Assembly (NCBI GenBank): GCA_022747635.1
Contig: JAKTNV010000008.1
Span: 2,211,001-2,275,000, forward strand
DNA length: 64,000 bases
Reading direction: 5' to 3'
Origin: Hetaerina americana
Lineage: Eukaryota; Arthropoda; Insecta; Odonata; Calopterygidae
In this document: positions 34,225-45,950 of the stretch, one piece after another
Position numbering within the stretch: the first letter of the stretch is position 1
Layout: each line of letters begins with the position of its first letter
The notes under the pieces: model-generated
What the model saw: only the letters and a program-made list of their open reading frames with translations
Told to the model about the DNA's origin: nothing
The model's database searches: none
Made by a program: the position numbers and the translations under genes

Positions 34225-34239
34225 TCTTTCCTCATAGTC

Positions 34240-34690
34240 TTTCATAAGCTTTATTAGTAATCATAGTCTTTATTATACCGCTGTCGATCAATACGCCATT
34301 CGTCCATTTTACCTGCCTCCTTATAACTATGTTGACCACGCTACATATCTTGGCCAACCGTTTCTTAATATCCGTACAACGTCCCTGTCATCAACTTCCT
34401 CCTTGTGGAAGCTTCTTTACCTAACGCAATTCCTCTTCTTGTGTCCCTACTACTCGTACTTTGGCCACTATGGTCCAAAACACTTTCGAGATACGTAACC
34501 TGGTCCGCCTGCTCCTATTTTAATACTAAGCTTAGCCTTTGTCTCTCGGGGAAATGGCTTAAGGTTTGTTTTATTTATGTTGATTCTCATCCCGTATCTA
34601 TCACACTAAATTTCCAACTTACTCCCCAATGCTTGAAACCCCTTGACTGATTGACAAACTATTGCTCGGTCATCAGCTATCGTCATATAT
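34240..34690 (-). mobile_element. LINE-B fragment with reverse-transcriptase ADD motif
   Basis: The minus strand encodes, with frameshifts, an ADDRAIVCQS block near 34,660-34,680, which is the reverse-transcriptase catalytic motif C, then CDRYGMRININKTK, and a degraded KEAF / LKRLVK region. The blocks are in the same order as in the copy at 10,058-10,632. A deletion near 34,330 joins the YGAETW region to the ERWMKG region. It is the upstream half of the copy at 33,634-33,813. Confidence 0.8.
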
Positions 34691-34829
34691 CGGTGATGAA
34701 GAAGCACTCACGAGAGCATCATAACATTTGGAGGGCGCAATAGAACACGAAAATACAAATGGAGACTTCGTAAAAGGACACTCACATTTCAGGAAGTCTA
34801 AGCTTTCGGCCTTTCACAAGTGAGAGAGT

Positions 34830-34830
34830 C

Positions 34831-34925
<95 letters not shown>

Positions 34926-34940
34926 GTATATATATGCATA
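34830..34940. repeat. Compound (TG)n(TA)n microsatellite
   Basis: TG repeat at about 34,830-34,867 changing to TA repeat, with TATG interruptions at the right end. Such compound tracts are prone to slippage. Confidence 0.97.
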
Positions 34941-35066
34941 CATGCAGACATACATATACTCCTCACCTCTACTGTGCTCGCCCTTTGTATGTGTTCCTAT
35001 CCCATTTTCTTATACCTATTTCCATGTGAATGAAAATTTGTTCGCCACATTACGGGATTTTGTGTT

Positions 35067-35295
<229 letters not shown>

Positions 35296-36358
35296 ACCTA
35301 TTTACATATGCGCAGATATCCTTTTAACACATAATTATGGCAATCTCTCCTCTATTTTCTGATTCTCTCCAAATGCTTGCGCTCCGTCCCCAGATGGTGT
35401 TTGCTGGAGAAATTTTCCACACATAATCGTAGTCGGCTCGTTGACCCTCGTATAAGTTGCGCGGCGACTGACAATGCCATAATATTATTGCGAATTGACA
35501 AACGTCGTGTTTTCCTTGAAGTGGTGCGAACCGATCTTGATATATCCGTCATTATCGGATCGACTGGCTCTTAAAATGGCCGGCAAGGTCGCCACCCGCG
35601 ACGGAAGGTGTCCCCCCCCCCCTCCGTCCGCCCCGGCGTAAGTATTTTTTTGCGGTCATCTCGAATCTCCCTTCGAATCGAGACGTTCGCCCCGGCGCCA
35701 TCTCTCGGCTGCGGTCGCCCCCTCTTTTCTCTCTCTCTCTCGCCTTCTGCCTTGCGAGCGAGAGATCCTCTGCCGACGACACCTTCGTTTCGCCCCGCGG
35801 CGGGTCGCCTCCTTTCGGACGAGTGATGGATGTCACGGTGATCCATTCAAGGCTCTGATTCGTTCGTCCGGGAGTGACGCGACATTCCCCATCATGCGCA
35901 GCCAACGTCTCAGTTGAGCTGATCATTCGTTTCTTTGACTGGTCACAACTCTTAAGTCGGGTCGGGAACTGCAATAAGCGTATTTTGCAAATCATCAAGC
36001 CAGAATTCGTTGAAATGGTTTTGTGTCTGCGAAAGCGGTTTTACGTGGATCAACCTGAGCGCCGGAACGAAAGTGAGCCTAGTCGAGCCGAGGGCTTCGG
36101 ATTTGACTGAATTCGTTATTCGAGTGTAGTTTCGACATAGATGATAAGTTGTGATTTTTTCGGAGATCTCTTTCTTTGAACGATCGTCACTTTGGCTCGC
36201 GAGTGGGAAATTTGTCAATGAGTCGTCAATATATGCATAATTAGTCATAATTAGGGGAGACGTTCGAGAGTAGAGGTCTTTAGCGCCGGAAGGGATCGGT
36301 GGGCAATCTGTGGGGGTGGGATCTTAGGGGACTGGGAGAAGAGTGGAGGGAAACCAAG
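35296..36358. other. No gene recognised; GC-rich island at about 35,575-35,830
   Basis: The frame at 35,552-35,998 (-, 148 aa) is Arg/Gly/Glu-rich low complexity across the island. A (CT)n tract lies at 35,726-35,742. Confidence 0.45.
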
Positions 36359-36452
36359 CGTCGACGTTAGCCTATATTATTAACGAAAGACGCCGAGGGG
36401 TCATAGAGTTAAACGTCCCATCCGACGGACGGCGTAGTCCACTTTGAACTGC
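36359..36452 (-). mobile_element. SINE-1 central fragment
   Basis: The minus strand contains GTCCGTCGGATGGGACGTTT and the downstream CTTTCGTTAA block of SINE-1. Head and tail are absent and no target duplication is seen. Confidence 0.85.
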
Positions 36453-37307
36453 TCTACGCATAGTATCCCAGATTCATCCACCGCGAACCTGGACCCTTGG
36501 GGTGGCTACATTTAGCCATCGCATCTCTTTCCCCGCCGTTAATGATGTGTCGAAGGAAAACTAATGGAACCATAATCGAGGACTTAGTGAATCAAAATTG
36601 AGGCGAAGACCAAAGGGAATATTTTGAAAACGGCATGTGGCGTGTTGGAGTTTTCAAGACCCTGTCAATATCCTCTAGGCTTGATTCAGAACACTCGAAT
36701 CATAGGCGTGTCACCTACAGACGTCGCCTCTTTGTGAGCGACCTTTGCCTGCGACCAGTATTTGTCTCTGATTGGGAGCAATTAAGTGGAGTGACCGGGT
36801 TTGAAACCTTAAGCGTGCACGGGCCAGTGGTCATCCCTACGAACTTTCTCGCAATGAGATCGCTCCCATGGCTTCGCCCGACGGCTTCTCAAGCCCTGCG
36901 ATTTCCTCCACCAGCTTTTGCAAAGCGAGACCGACGGAACGAGAGTTTCTCTTACTTCTTTCAGTTTTTTTTAAAACCGTCGTGGGAGTGGCACATTCAC
37001 TCCACCTTCCCCTCTTTAAAAAGTGTAATGAGAGGCAGAGAGACGGGCATGCAGTTATTTGTCGTGTCCTTGTGTGTACGTGGACTCCATACTCCATGGT
37101 TCGCCGTTCTTGGTCTTGTGGATGGAAATTGCTTGTTGCACCTCGTGACCATTGCCTTCCGGATCGTGACGCCGAAACATGACGTACGTACGTTTTTGTA
37201 ACCATCGGGTTTTTATTTGTAGCCAGTAGTCACGGAGTGTAACTAATTCCATGCGGATTTTACGTAATTTTCCGTGGCGCTTTCTTGTTAATTAGATAGA
37301 GATATTT
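36453..37307. other. No gene recognised; 188-codon open frame
   Basis: The frame at 36,635-37,201 (+) is long for DNA of moderate GC but has no domain that I can name. Other frames overlap it. Treated as probable chance. Confidence 0.3.
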
Positions 37308-37830
37308 TAGTACCTTTCAAGCCACCGTGTGTGGCAAGGGGTGAATACACACCAGAGTAATTTTGATCCGAATGTGACTCTTCCTGCGGTCGGACATTGT
37401 TATTCTAATCCTTTCTCGTTCATGGAAAAAACCACATCCTAAATCTGTTTTTCCTACATGTAATCTCTTTACTTTTATGAACATGATCTCTCCTACCGTA
37501 GTACGATTGGGGTAATAACACATTTACAACATCCCTGGTAAAGAGAGAGCCTTATTATTTATACAAGACATTTAATCTTCAATTTGACCTTCGCTCCATT
37601 GAGTGGTTTCTAGCCTAGCTCCTCTAATATTTTGGATATGCTCTTAAGTTTATCATAGCAAACTTCTACCAATCTAGCTCCTGTACGCTGCACGCGATCC
37701 AATTCGGCAATTAATCCAACTTCGTGAGGATCCCATGCATGTACTTGCAGCGTAGCTTAAATGAGGTCTGACCAGCGAAATATAGCATTTCCCTTTGACC
37801 TTTTCATCATATTGGATTGCATTGGATCAC
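37308..37830 (-). mobile_element. LINE-A 3' region (jockey/CR1-like), longest copy
   Basis: Minus-strand blocks: a LVRPHLSYAA-like stretch near 37,750-37,790, HEVGLIAELDRVQRTGARLV (frameshifted), ILEELG near 37,615, then IKVKRLHVGKTDLGCGFF and HPLPHTVA. This order is the end of a jockey/CR1-type reverse-transcriptase ORF. The family 3' end has GTGTGTGGCAAGGGGTGAA on the + strand. Stops and frameshifts make it inactive. Confidence 0.85.
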
Positions 37831-39283
37831 ATTAGGAAGAGGGTGGACAAGACTCCCACGAGGTTGTATCATTTGATAACCGAGATGAAATTTCCAGCTG
37901 AGAAGCACGCTCAAGTAGGGGAGAGGAATAGTTGTGATTAACCGGCAACCATCGGTTGTCGCACGTCGCACGTTTTCGCCGTTCGGGTGCAAAGGGGCGT
38001 GTAGGTAAGCCAACTTGGAGGGCAATTATGAAGGTCCAGGTAAGACAAGCATCCATGTCCGTGATATCCATTTGTTCGTGTATTTCATTCAATTGATATT
38101 ATGGCCTGCGTTAATAGGTAAGAGTTTATGGAATGTTAAAAATGATGAATAAATGAATGAGATGGGACGAGCGAAGTGAACGTCGTGCGATAAAGATTGC
38201 GCAATAAAACAGTTGATGTAGTAAGGTTAAACTAGTGTTCTATTCGACTCGTTTTTGCCGGTCTGTTGAAAAATCTTTTAAATTATGTGTCCCGAGGTGG
38301 AATGGTTTTAAAACAGCACGTGGCTGCATCACAGATACATTTTTAAAGGGAACTGTAATGAAAAACAAACTTAAATGTTTTCCTTTCGTTCATTGCTAAG
38401 TGCACATTCTCGCGAGACTTAAAATGCTTGATAGGTTTATTACTGATTCACTTCGACCAAGTATTTCAAACCGGTAAAATTATACTGATTTGATCCGCAC
38501 ATTCATCCCTGAAAATTTCTTCTTAAATGTCAAATCCGTAAAAAAATATTTTTTGGAGACGTCCGTATTGGATGTATAGTATTTGTAATTTTCCGCTAAC
38601 TTTGGGAAAGTCAGAAATCTGTGGAAAATTGCAAACTCAGTTAATGTGGACATCAGACAATTGCCGCGAAGGCGAAGCCTGGGAGTGACGAGTGCGTATA
38701 TTTTCCGGACAGTACATTCCATTTTCACAACAGTCACTCCTTGGAAGTTAACTGTAGGTTTCCTACAACGGGACTCGGAGAGACTCACGAAAACAATTAA
38801 GTTCGAAGGAGGCGCCGATTTTAATGTTTGGGAGAACGTTTCGACCGCAGTGGTTACCTTCGCCAGCCCCGATGTTCTCCAGCTCACGAACCAATTCCTC
38901 CCCCCCTTCCCACTTCAATCCGCCCTCCCCCCGCCTCCCCTCCCCACCAATGGGGGCGATCGCTCGCGGAACGGGGGAATTAAGTAAGCCAGTCGCCGGA
39001 TCGAGAGAAGTCGAGGGAGGCCAAGGGGGAGTCCACTGCCTCCAGTCCACCGTTGGCATTGCTTTCGCCCGCTGCTGGTTTGGGGCCCTTCGTCACACCC
39101 CCCCCCCCCAATTCGGAAGTGCACTCGGGAGGAAACGCCCTCCACCCAGGCTGTGGATAATCACAAACAGGGCGGCCAACTCTTCCGGGTTCCACACGGT
39201 GTCTCTTGCTTAATCAGTTTCCTGGTACAAATAGAGATGCGGACTTTGGATCGAAGTCAAACTTTTGGTCAGAGTACGACAAA
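37831..39283. other. No gene recognised; GC-rich island at about 38,830-39,190
   Basis: Frames on both strands at 38,480-39,213 overlap and are unsupported. A C-run lies at about 39,099-39,110. Confidence 0.45.
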
Positions 39284-39452
39284 CAGTAAAACCAAGGACA
39301 ACAGAAACTAACATAACCGGCACCATACGCACAGCTCGACGATCCGCCAAGCACAGACGGCTCATTGGGTCTCAGGCAACTAGTGCCTCGTCCGCGTCTT
39401 GGCAGTCAGATTGCACCAGTTCGCGTATTTATTGCACATACCTCATATACCT
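39284..39452 (-). mobile_element. Mariner-2 5' end with left TIR
   Basis: On the minus strand it begins at a TIR containing AATAAATACGCGAACTG (39,417-39,433) and continues through CTTGGCGGATCGTCGAGCTG, which is also found in + orientation at 52,830-52,852. No transposase domain remains. Together with 25,231 and 52,827 it reconstructs the outline of one mariner family. Confidence 0.7.
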
Positions 39453-40205
39453 AGAATCACGTCAATTCCTCTCATTTCACTGGGTGATTGAGAATTGACT
39501 CCCTGATTTTACGGGTAAATTGTAAAAAAACAGCCAAGATAATTAATAATGGTTTTTATTTCTGAAAACCACTTTTAATGCTATTTTTAATCATTGGGCT
39601 CTGAATATTATTTCATCCAGATAACGACGACCTTGGTGAGCGATACTCATGTTGAGTCGTTCAGAAAAGTTTTCGAAAACTCTTTTCAGCATACCCTGCC
39701 TTATTCCAATGCGATGACATCTGTAATCGCCTCCTTAAGAGCTTCCATGAATAACTAGGGAGTCCACCCTGTACATCCGGCGTCCCGAAAAAGAAGTTTT
39801 GCAGTTTTATAGAGTCATATAGTTTATGTAGAATGACGCACGTATTCGAGTTGAGGCGAGGTGATATGTCCCGCTTTGATAGACGCGGGGAGATGTGAAT
39901 GGAGGTATTTTGACCTGCTCGACGGCGTGCGGAAGCTATTGGGCACCGGCTTAGGGCTACTGGTGCGTATCTTATTGTTCAATATAAATTTAGAACTCCA
40001 CAAGAATGTTTGATAGCGTATAGCCAACGCCCACAACCTTCGGCTACAAGAAAGACAACCTGTGAATAATTTATGTTTCTTGAACGATGTTTGTGCGGAG
40101 TGGTAGGCGAGGAAGCCCCCTGCCAATCACCCTGGAGCACGATTTCGCACTCTACTGACGGACTCCTCTGGAAACCCTGCGCCTTCATCGCAGAGGAGCA
40201 CGTCG
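39453..40205. other. No gene or mobile element recognised
   Basis: Short overlapping frames only. Confidence 0.5.
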
Positions 40206-40305
40206 AGAAACTGAAGTGTGGATTTCATACTCGCCTTATGGTTTGGCAAGAGGTGAGGTCTTACCATCACCCATCAAACTGACCTTCGGTTTGATTTTGG
40301 TGGTG
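40206..40305 (+). mobile_element. SINE-3 3' fragment
   Basis: Carries the SINE-3 end block: ACCATCACCCATCAAACTGA then CCTTCGGTTTGATT. The head is missing. Confidence 0.55.
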
Positions 40306-41287
40306 TGCTGATGATGACTTAATGAAATTCGAGTTTTTGTGGGAAGGAGATATATATATATATATATCGAAGTTCGCGTTTAATTCCGTACGGGACTCTG
40401 CCGCGATCGACTTGGTCATTGCCTGCTCCTCGTCCGAATGCTAAGCTTCGTTTGCAACTTTTTGTTCATTGCTTTTCCCTGTCGAGTATCTGGAGTGCAT
40501 TCGGTCTTATCATCTCCTAGTGCCTGGCACCAGTGATTTTACCGCACGATCCGTTGTAGCTTTCGTGTGAGTTATTCGGTCGGAGGAAGAGAAAGTGATC
40601 TTTGGGCGGTGGAGTGGGATGTGTTTAGGATTTGTTGGGGAGTGTGGGGGCGGACGGAAGAGTGGGGTGTAGTTTTCACGTCGGCGACACCGTCGGCCTT
40701 TTTCCCGCTCTTCCGCCCGCAGATCTTCCTCGGATTCGGGTCACCGTGGGGCGGGTGAAAGGAAGGAAGGAAGGCGGGAGGGAGACATCCTTTCCCTGCC
40801 GGGGCGATTCGGTAGAATGCCGGGGTCGGTGCCCCGAGTCGTCGTCCCCTCCCTTTACACGCGCCACACTCGCTTGGGAGGGGCGTCGAGGGTTTCCGAG
40901 GCCAGCGGTCTTCGCACGCCGCGTCCTCCGGGCCCGAGGGCCGAATGTCCATTGTTCTGCACAAAGGAGAACGCCCCAACCTACGCGACGCTAATTCCCG
41001 GAAGCAGCCTTCATCAGATGGTAGACGTCGCGGAAGCCTTATGAGGGCGACTTCTTGACGCAACTCGATCGCCATTGGAACGCCCTCCTCGGGATATCTT
41101 TGCAAAACTCGAACCTAGGTAAACGTTCTTCAAGTTTTAGCGACCTGTTCCTTCCCGAAGTTACGGAGATATTTCTTCTTGCGTGGGGATTTCCAAATCT
41201 CCTCCAGAAACCATTGGGTGATCTCCCTGGTGTGCCATGTGGTTCACCTTCGATTGCTGTTGTGCGTGCTGGTTTATATTTTTCTAG
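40306..41287. other. No gene recognised; GC-rich island at about 40,600-41,040
   Basis: A (TA)n tract lies at 40,350-40,367. Frames at 40,572-41,105 (-, 177 aa) and 40,632-40,994 (+) cover the same GC-rich DNA; neither shows a domain. Confidence 0.45.
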
Positions 41288-41345
41288 TCTACATCTACAT
41301 AATACCCCGCAAGCCGTCTCAAGGGCGTGTGGCGGGGGGTGTTAG
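41288..41345 (-). mobile_element. LINE-A extreme 3' end
   Basis: The + strand shows CTACATCTACATAATACCCC, GCAAGCCGTC and GTGTGGCGGGGGGTGTTA. This is the reverse complement of a LINE-A-type 3' end with its ATGTAG-type tail. Strongly 5'-truncated. Confidence 0.6.
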
Positions 41346-41663
41346 ATCACCAGCCATGAATGCTCATTCCAAATCATGACACGTATACATTCTAATATTA
41401 GTTTGGTCATGTGATGGAACAAATTTAATCGCACGAAAGAAGGTATTCATGTATGCAACAGTATTCAATAACCAGATGCATACGTGTAAATCACGCGGAA
41501 AACTTTTTAAAAGATGGATCTGTTATTTGAGTAACGTGCTGGATATCGTCAAAATATATGCACCGTCAAAGCTGCAAATTATATCCTACTGGATTGCTAT
41601 CTCGTCTATTTTGATCTTTAACGTGACGAGGAAGAGACGACGTCTATTTATCCGTTCTAAGAT
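41346..41663. other. No gene recognised
   Basis: The only frame of note (41,449-41,667 plus, 72 aa) has no known domain. Confidence 0.5.
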
Positions 41664-41738
41664 TTGAAACGTCCCATCCGACGGAGGGCGTACTTCCAAT
41701 AGCGACCCAATTAGGGATCGGTATGCCATTAAAATGTC
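41664..41738 (-). mobile_element. SINE-1 central fragment
   Basis: On the minus strand it holds GTACGCCCTCCGTCGGATGG then GACGTTT, and upstream a CCGATCCCTAATT block like the SINE-1 TCGATCCCTACTTG block, with an internal deletion. Confidence 0.75.
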
Positions 41739-42706
41739 GTGGGCGGTATAATGGATAAATGACATGGGCGCTATCAGCGGTTTAGACGATATTGCTTTAA
41801 GAAATAATATTGGCCAACATATGTCTCGGTACTAACGATTTTAATGGATGTGTCCCATAAATATATGCCGCCATCTACATTAATTCTACGCCGTTGGTCG
41901 ATTTTGAATGGTGAATGTTCGGAAGTGAATTCTTTCGCGTGGTTCTACAAGTTTATTCTTCTTAGTTTTACCCGAACGATAATCTCCCGCGTTTCACATT
42001 GGAACGTAATGTCTTCAATTCTAAATCTATTTCTGAAAAAATCTGATTATTAGTCTATTTCACCTCAAGGCTGCAGTGTGTTTGTTAGTTTCCTGAGTAT
42101 GTTAGTGAAAGTAAGAACGGTGATGTACTGTTCGCAAAAAACCGAAGCTTATCGCAACACATTTAGAAAAAGGAATTGAGAGAGAGTTAACCATTGGCGA
42201 TGAATTCAGTTGAGTTCGGGTTATGCTGAACTTGAATAGTCTTCCTTACTGGACCTTTCCCCTCTCTCACTTATATCGAGTTGTTCCTTCCCGAAGTGGT
42301 CAATGTCCAGGGAAGTTGGAACTGAAAAAATGTCTAACGGCTGGGGAACTCTAAGACCATCCGGTATGCCGTATGGCATCATCGGTCACCTTACAATTGG
42401 AAATCAGTCTCTGCAAGCACTCGCCTGGTATTCACAATGTTTCGAAAAAAATATCACAAACTGCTTACGGGAGGCGCGCTCTAACTTAAAAATAAATTGT
42501 AAACTCTCAATCCGTGTCGTTACTCTAAAATGTTCAGTCCAAGCGACGGTGCTGGTCAAAGGGCAACGTTAAAAAATTATTCCTAGAGTTGTTTGAATAT
42601 TTGTTTGACTCCCCCAAAAGAAATGGACGATCCCAAGGGCTGCGTATTCGGTCCATCGAATTTAAACATATCGTTAAAACGAAAGTAATTTTGTTGCCCG
42701 TAATTC
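41739..42706. other. No gene or mobile element recognised
   Basis: AT-rich anonymous DNA with short frames only. Confidence 0.5.
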
Positions 42707-43100
42707 TTGTGGCACTCTGTGGATTAGAGACATGGAACTTTGGACCATCGAAGAGTAGGTTTAGCCTTAGAAACATGGTGCTGGAGGAGAATGCCGAAGA
42801 CTAAATGGACAGACCAAGTGAGGAAGGGGGAAGTGTGGAGAACAGATGAGGAAAGCACCAAACCCTTACGGAGAAGAAGAAATGTGTGTCCAGGACACGC
42901 CTTGAGGAACACTTGATTAGCTCGAAACATAATACGTAGAGGGGGAAATAGAGTGGAATTTCCCGCGGGGAAGACGACGAGATAATGCGTGGGACAAATT
43001 GCAAAGGGGGTCAAAGGCAGAATCTATCCGGGGTCGACGGAATTTACGCTGAATGGAGGACTGCAGTGTGAAATCACCAGTCTTAAGATTTAAATACTGA
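42707..43100 (+). mobile_element. LINE-C fragment, ORF C-terminal region and 3' end
   Basis: Read across frames it gives a GLETW-like block (YGCETW type), WCWRRMPKTKWTDQVRKGEV, then a GHALRN-like stretch and a basic end. It finishes near 43,100 in ATTTAAATACTGATGACGA, related to the 3' motif of the 2,740-3,235 copy. The 56-bp block occurs only once here, which shows that the triplication is private to the other copy. Confidence 0.8.
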
Positions 43101-44394
43101 TGACGATCGCCCACATTTTTATATAATCTGCAACGTTGCAAGTCTGTATTCATTGCCTTTATCCAAAGAATTGTGAATCACTGAGCAAATTTACGTCAAG
43201 CAATCAAAAGGTGACGCCACACATTCTATATCACATGGCACTAGTGTTGATTTTGGCGACCTTAAGGTTTCTATCGTAAAGGCGCAGTTCCCTGTCGATT
43301 TGGTGACCTTTCCTCAGTCACCTCCGCATTCGCAGATCGCACCCTTCCCGAGTGCGTGAGCGGCGACGAAGTCAATTGGTTCAACAGCACGCCTCCCCTC
43401 CTCTCCCTAGAATGCCCACTTCTCCGTGAAAGATCGTGAGGGCATTAAATGGACTCCGGAGTGCTCGTTGCGAAGGACAGACTGATACGAAGCGCAGTCC
43501 ACTCCCCCAGTAATAGGGCAACCCACCCCTCCTTCATCATCATTGCTAATGATGAGCAATTATATATTTTTGCGAGGCTGACTCTTTGCGAAGCACGGAA
43601 CACACAACAACGGCCGGTGCTGCCACCTGGCCGCCTCGGGGGGAAACTCCAGGGCCGTATCGATTTCGGCGGCTCGGGATTGCGGGGGTGAGCGGTGGTG
43701 CACGGCGGGAGGGGGGGGGAGTCGGGCTGCTCCGGCTATGGCGACGGCACTCTCATTTGCCCTTTGATTCAGTCGACCGGGCCGAAATATTTAATGCCCT
43801 AACCCACCCCCCGATGCGAGGCGCCACCCACACCCTCTTGCACCCGAGCGAATTCACACGAGGGCCTTCAGCACACACGATCTCTCTCACACGCACAGAT
43901 CCTATGGGGGGGGGGCACTCTTCATTTAAATGGTCTCTCCTCTCGCCATTCTCACCCCCCCCCACCCCCTCTTTGACTCTCGCGCCGCGCCAAAGTGAGC
44001 GCCCTCCTCGACTACCCCTCCTCCGCCCCCCCCTCCTCGACTCGTGCTCACCTGTTGCGTCCAACTCCGCGCCCCCACACATCCCCCCCAACCCCCTCCG
44101 CAGTTTCACCCCGCACTTTCTCCGCGGCGGAGGATGAATCGTGCGTGCGTTTCTCTTCAACGTGCGTGCCTCTTCCGTGCGTTCAAGTCCCTTCGCCCTG
44201 CCCTCCTCCTCCGGGAACCGTCCGTCGCCTTCATTTATATTTTGCATACTGTTCACACTATCTAACCTTAAGGTAAAAGCAGAGATTCATAAACAGAGAC
44301 GGATTTTACATTCTCCCTAGGGAAACATGCCCCCCCCCCCCCTGTTTGTGCCACTTTCTTTCATGCTGCTGCTCTGCCCAAGCATAAGAAGGAT
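43101..44394. other. No gene recognised; GC-rich island at about 43,600-44,230
   Basis: Frames at 43,586-44,137 (+, 183 aa) and 43,753-44,256 (-, 167 aa) cover the same island and are Pro/Arg/Gly/Ser-rich, an effect of composition. C- and G-runs lie at 43,707-43,716 and 44,330-44,342. Confidence 0.5.
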
Positions 44395-44481
44395 TGCATA
44401 AAAAGTATCGGAGTGACACTTTTTTGGCATTGCTGCGATATCTGAAATTCTCCGGAAACTTTTTGCGATACTTTTTATGCA
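44395..44481. repeat. 87-bp inverted repeat: perfect 16-bp arms, 55-bp centre
   Basis: TGCATAAAAAGTATCG at 44,395-44,410 and its exact complement at 44,466-44,481. The centre contains GCGATATC, a near echo of the arm. It may be a very small MITE or a hairpin RNA locus. No target duplication is evident: the flanks are GGAT and TACC. Confidence 0.9.
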
Positions 44482-45647
44482 TACCATGTACTTCTGCCCC
44501 GTGTACTTCACTCTGTGGTCACATTCATTGATACGTACTCTTCCCTCTTCCTGGGATACCTGACGGTCCTCATTTGACGCTCTTGACGTTTCGTCCTCGT
44601 TCTTTATATCTTCAAACCATGCTCTCTTCTCCTGTGAATCAGCTCGGCTATAAAGACCGTCTGATTTCCGCGGGCGCGTAAGCTCAGCTACTCGATATGA
44701 ACGCTTCCCTATCGTGAGTGTTGCTAAATTATTTGCGGGGGCGAAAACAGGTTCTGGAGTCTAAACGAGACATTGGTCTGTTTGTGTGTTTATTTCCCTT
44801 GTGGTGATTTGGCGATATTGGGCCGAAACTGACTCCCAGGAGTGAAGATACCGTTAATGGAGACGCCACATCAACAAAGCGGTACAATTGGGGATTTCAA
44901 TCATGCCCGCGTGCGCTATATGGTTGTTGCTTCTTTCTTTGGGGGCCGTGGGTTCGATTTGAAGTGTGGTCGTAGTTTTGTACGCGTGAACGCAAATTCC
45001 TCCGGTGACGAGAAGTCGAGAACTGAGAGTGATGGACGGAGAGGCGCGGGAGGGACCCCTCCTCCCCTTCGGAGAAGCGGGCGCTCAGTCGCCCGCCTGC
45101 CTCCTGTCCCTCCGCCCCCACCGCAGAGGGCCCACCCCACTCTCCCCGCCCCCCTTCCCCCCTCCCCCTCCTCTCGACGCCCGCCCAAGCGCGGTCCCTT
45201 AACCTTGCCGCAGGTGCGAGACACTCATCCCGCACTCTCCGATTCCTCTTCGTGTTCTACAAACCTCACCGTTATTCCCGCCTCTATCCACGCGCCGTAT
45301 TCCTCTCTCTCGACGCCTCTGCCATTCTTCCCGTTGTTGTTGGGGGGGTTCGGACAACCCTATCTTCCCATCCACCCTCGCCCGGCGCGGGCCGCACATT
45401 TAGCGGCCCGCACTCATCCTTCAGGCAAGGTGGGAATTTACGAATTATTCCTCCTCCGCGAGTGTTCTTCGGTTGATTGAAGGCCACCGGGATGAACCAG
45501 TATATGTTTGTGTGTGTGTGTGTGTGTGTGCATTTAATGCTTTGGCCGCGCAGCATTGAAGCGATTGCCGTGAAAATCAATCGACAAGCAACGGCAACGT
45601 AGCAGCGGTAAATGTTTGGAGTCGCTTGATATTTACTTCGTAAAATA
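44482..45647. other. No gene recognised; GC-rich island at about 45,000-45,450
   Basis: The 212-aa frame at 44,842-45,480 (+) is Pro/Ser/Arg-rich across the island with opposing frames of similar length, so I attribute it to composition. A (TG)n tract lies at 45,508-45,530. Confidence 0.45.
45508..45530. repeat. (TG)n simple repeat
   Basis: About eleven TG units. Confidence 0.9.
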
Positions 45648-45950
45648 CTAGGTATGGTGGGGGAGGGAATGTGTTAGAAGAAATCATAAGGAAGCTGGAC
45701 CAACTGATTCAGGTTGTTTTTTATAGGCAGTGGGATGTTGAATACTGTAATAGAGGGGAGAATGTTGGGCAAAGGAGGAAAGGGCAGGAATAGGATGGCG
45801 ATGTTTGACTGGATGACGGGAGGAAGGAAGTACTCAGAGATGAAGAAGGACTTGTTGTAGAGTAGGATGTTTTGGTGGTGTTTTGTTGGGAGAGACGAGA
45901 CATTTGTTTGGTGGCTGTGTCCATCCAAAAACTCACCTTAACCGATAGAT
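45648..45950 (+). mobile_element. LINE-B 3' end
   Basis: The extreme C-terminus (LGMVGE-like, GSGMLNTVIEGRMLGK-like, then KYSEMKK and a stop) is followed by the LINE-B 3' end with GTCCATCCAAAAACTCACC and TTAACCGATAG, matching 48,699-48,965. A replaced or divergent stretch near 45,695-45,720 breaks the frame. Confidence 0.85.

Noticed and set aside
36635..37201. 188-aa plus-strand ORF
   Set aside because: No recognisable domain, overlapped by other frames; kept only as a note in the gap entry.
43586..44256. Opposed 183-aa and 167-aa ORFs
   Set aside because: Both come from the same GC-rich island and have low-complexity composition.
44842..45480. 212-aa ORF
   Set aside because: Pro/Ser/Arg-rich frame in a poly-C island with similarly long frames on the other strand; best explained by few stop codons in GC-rich DNA.
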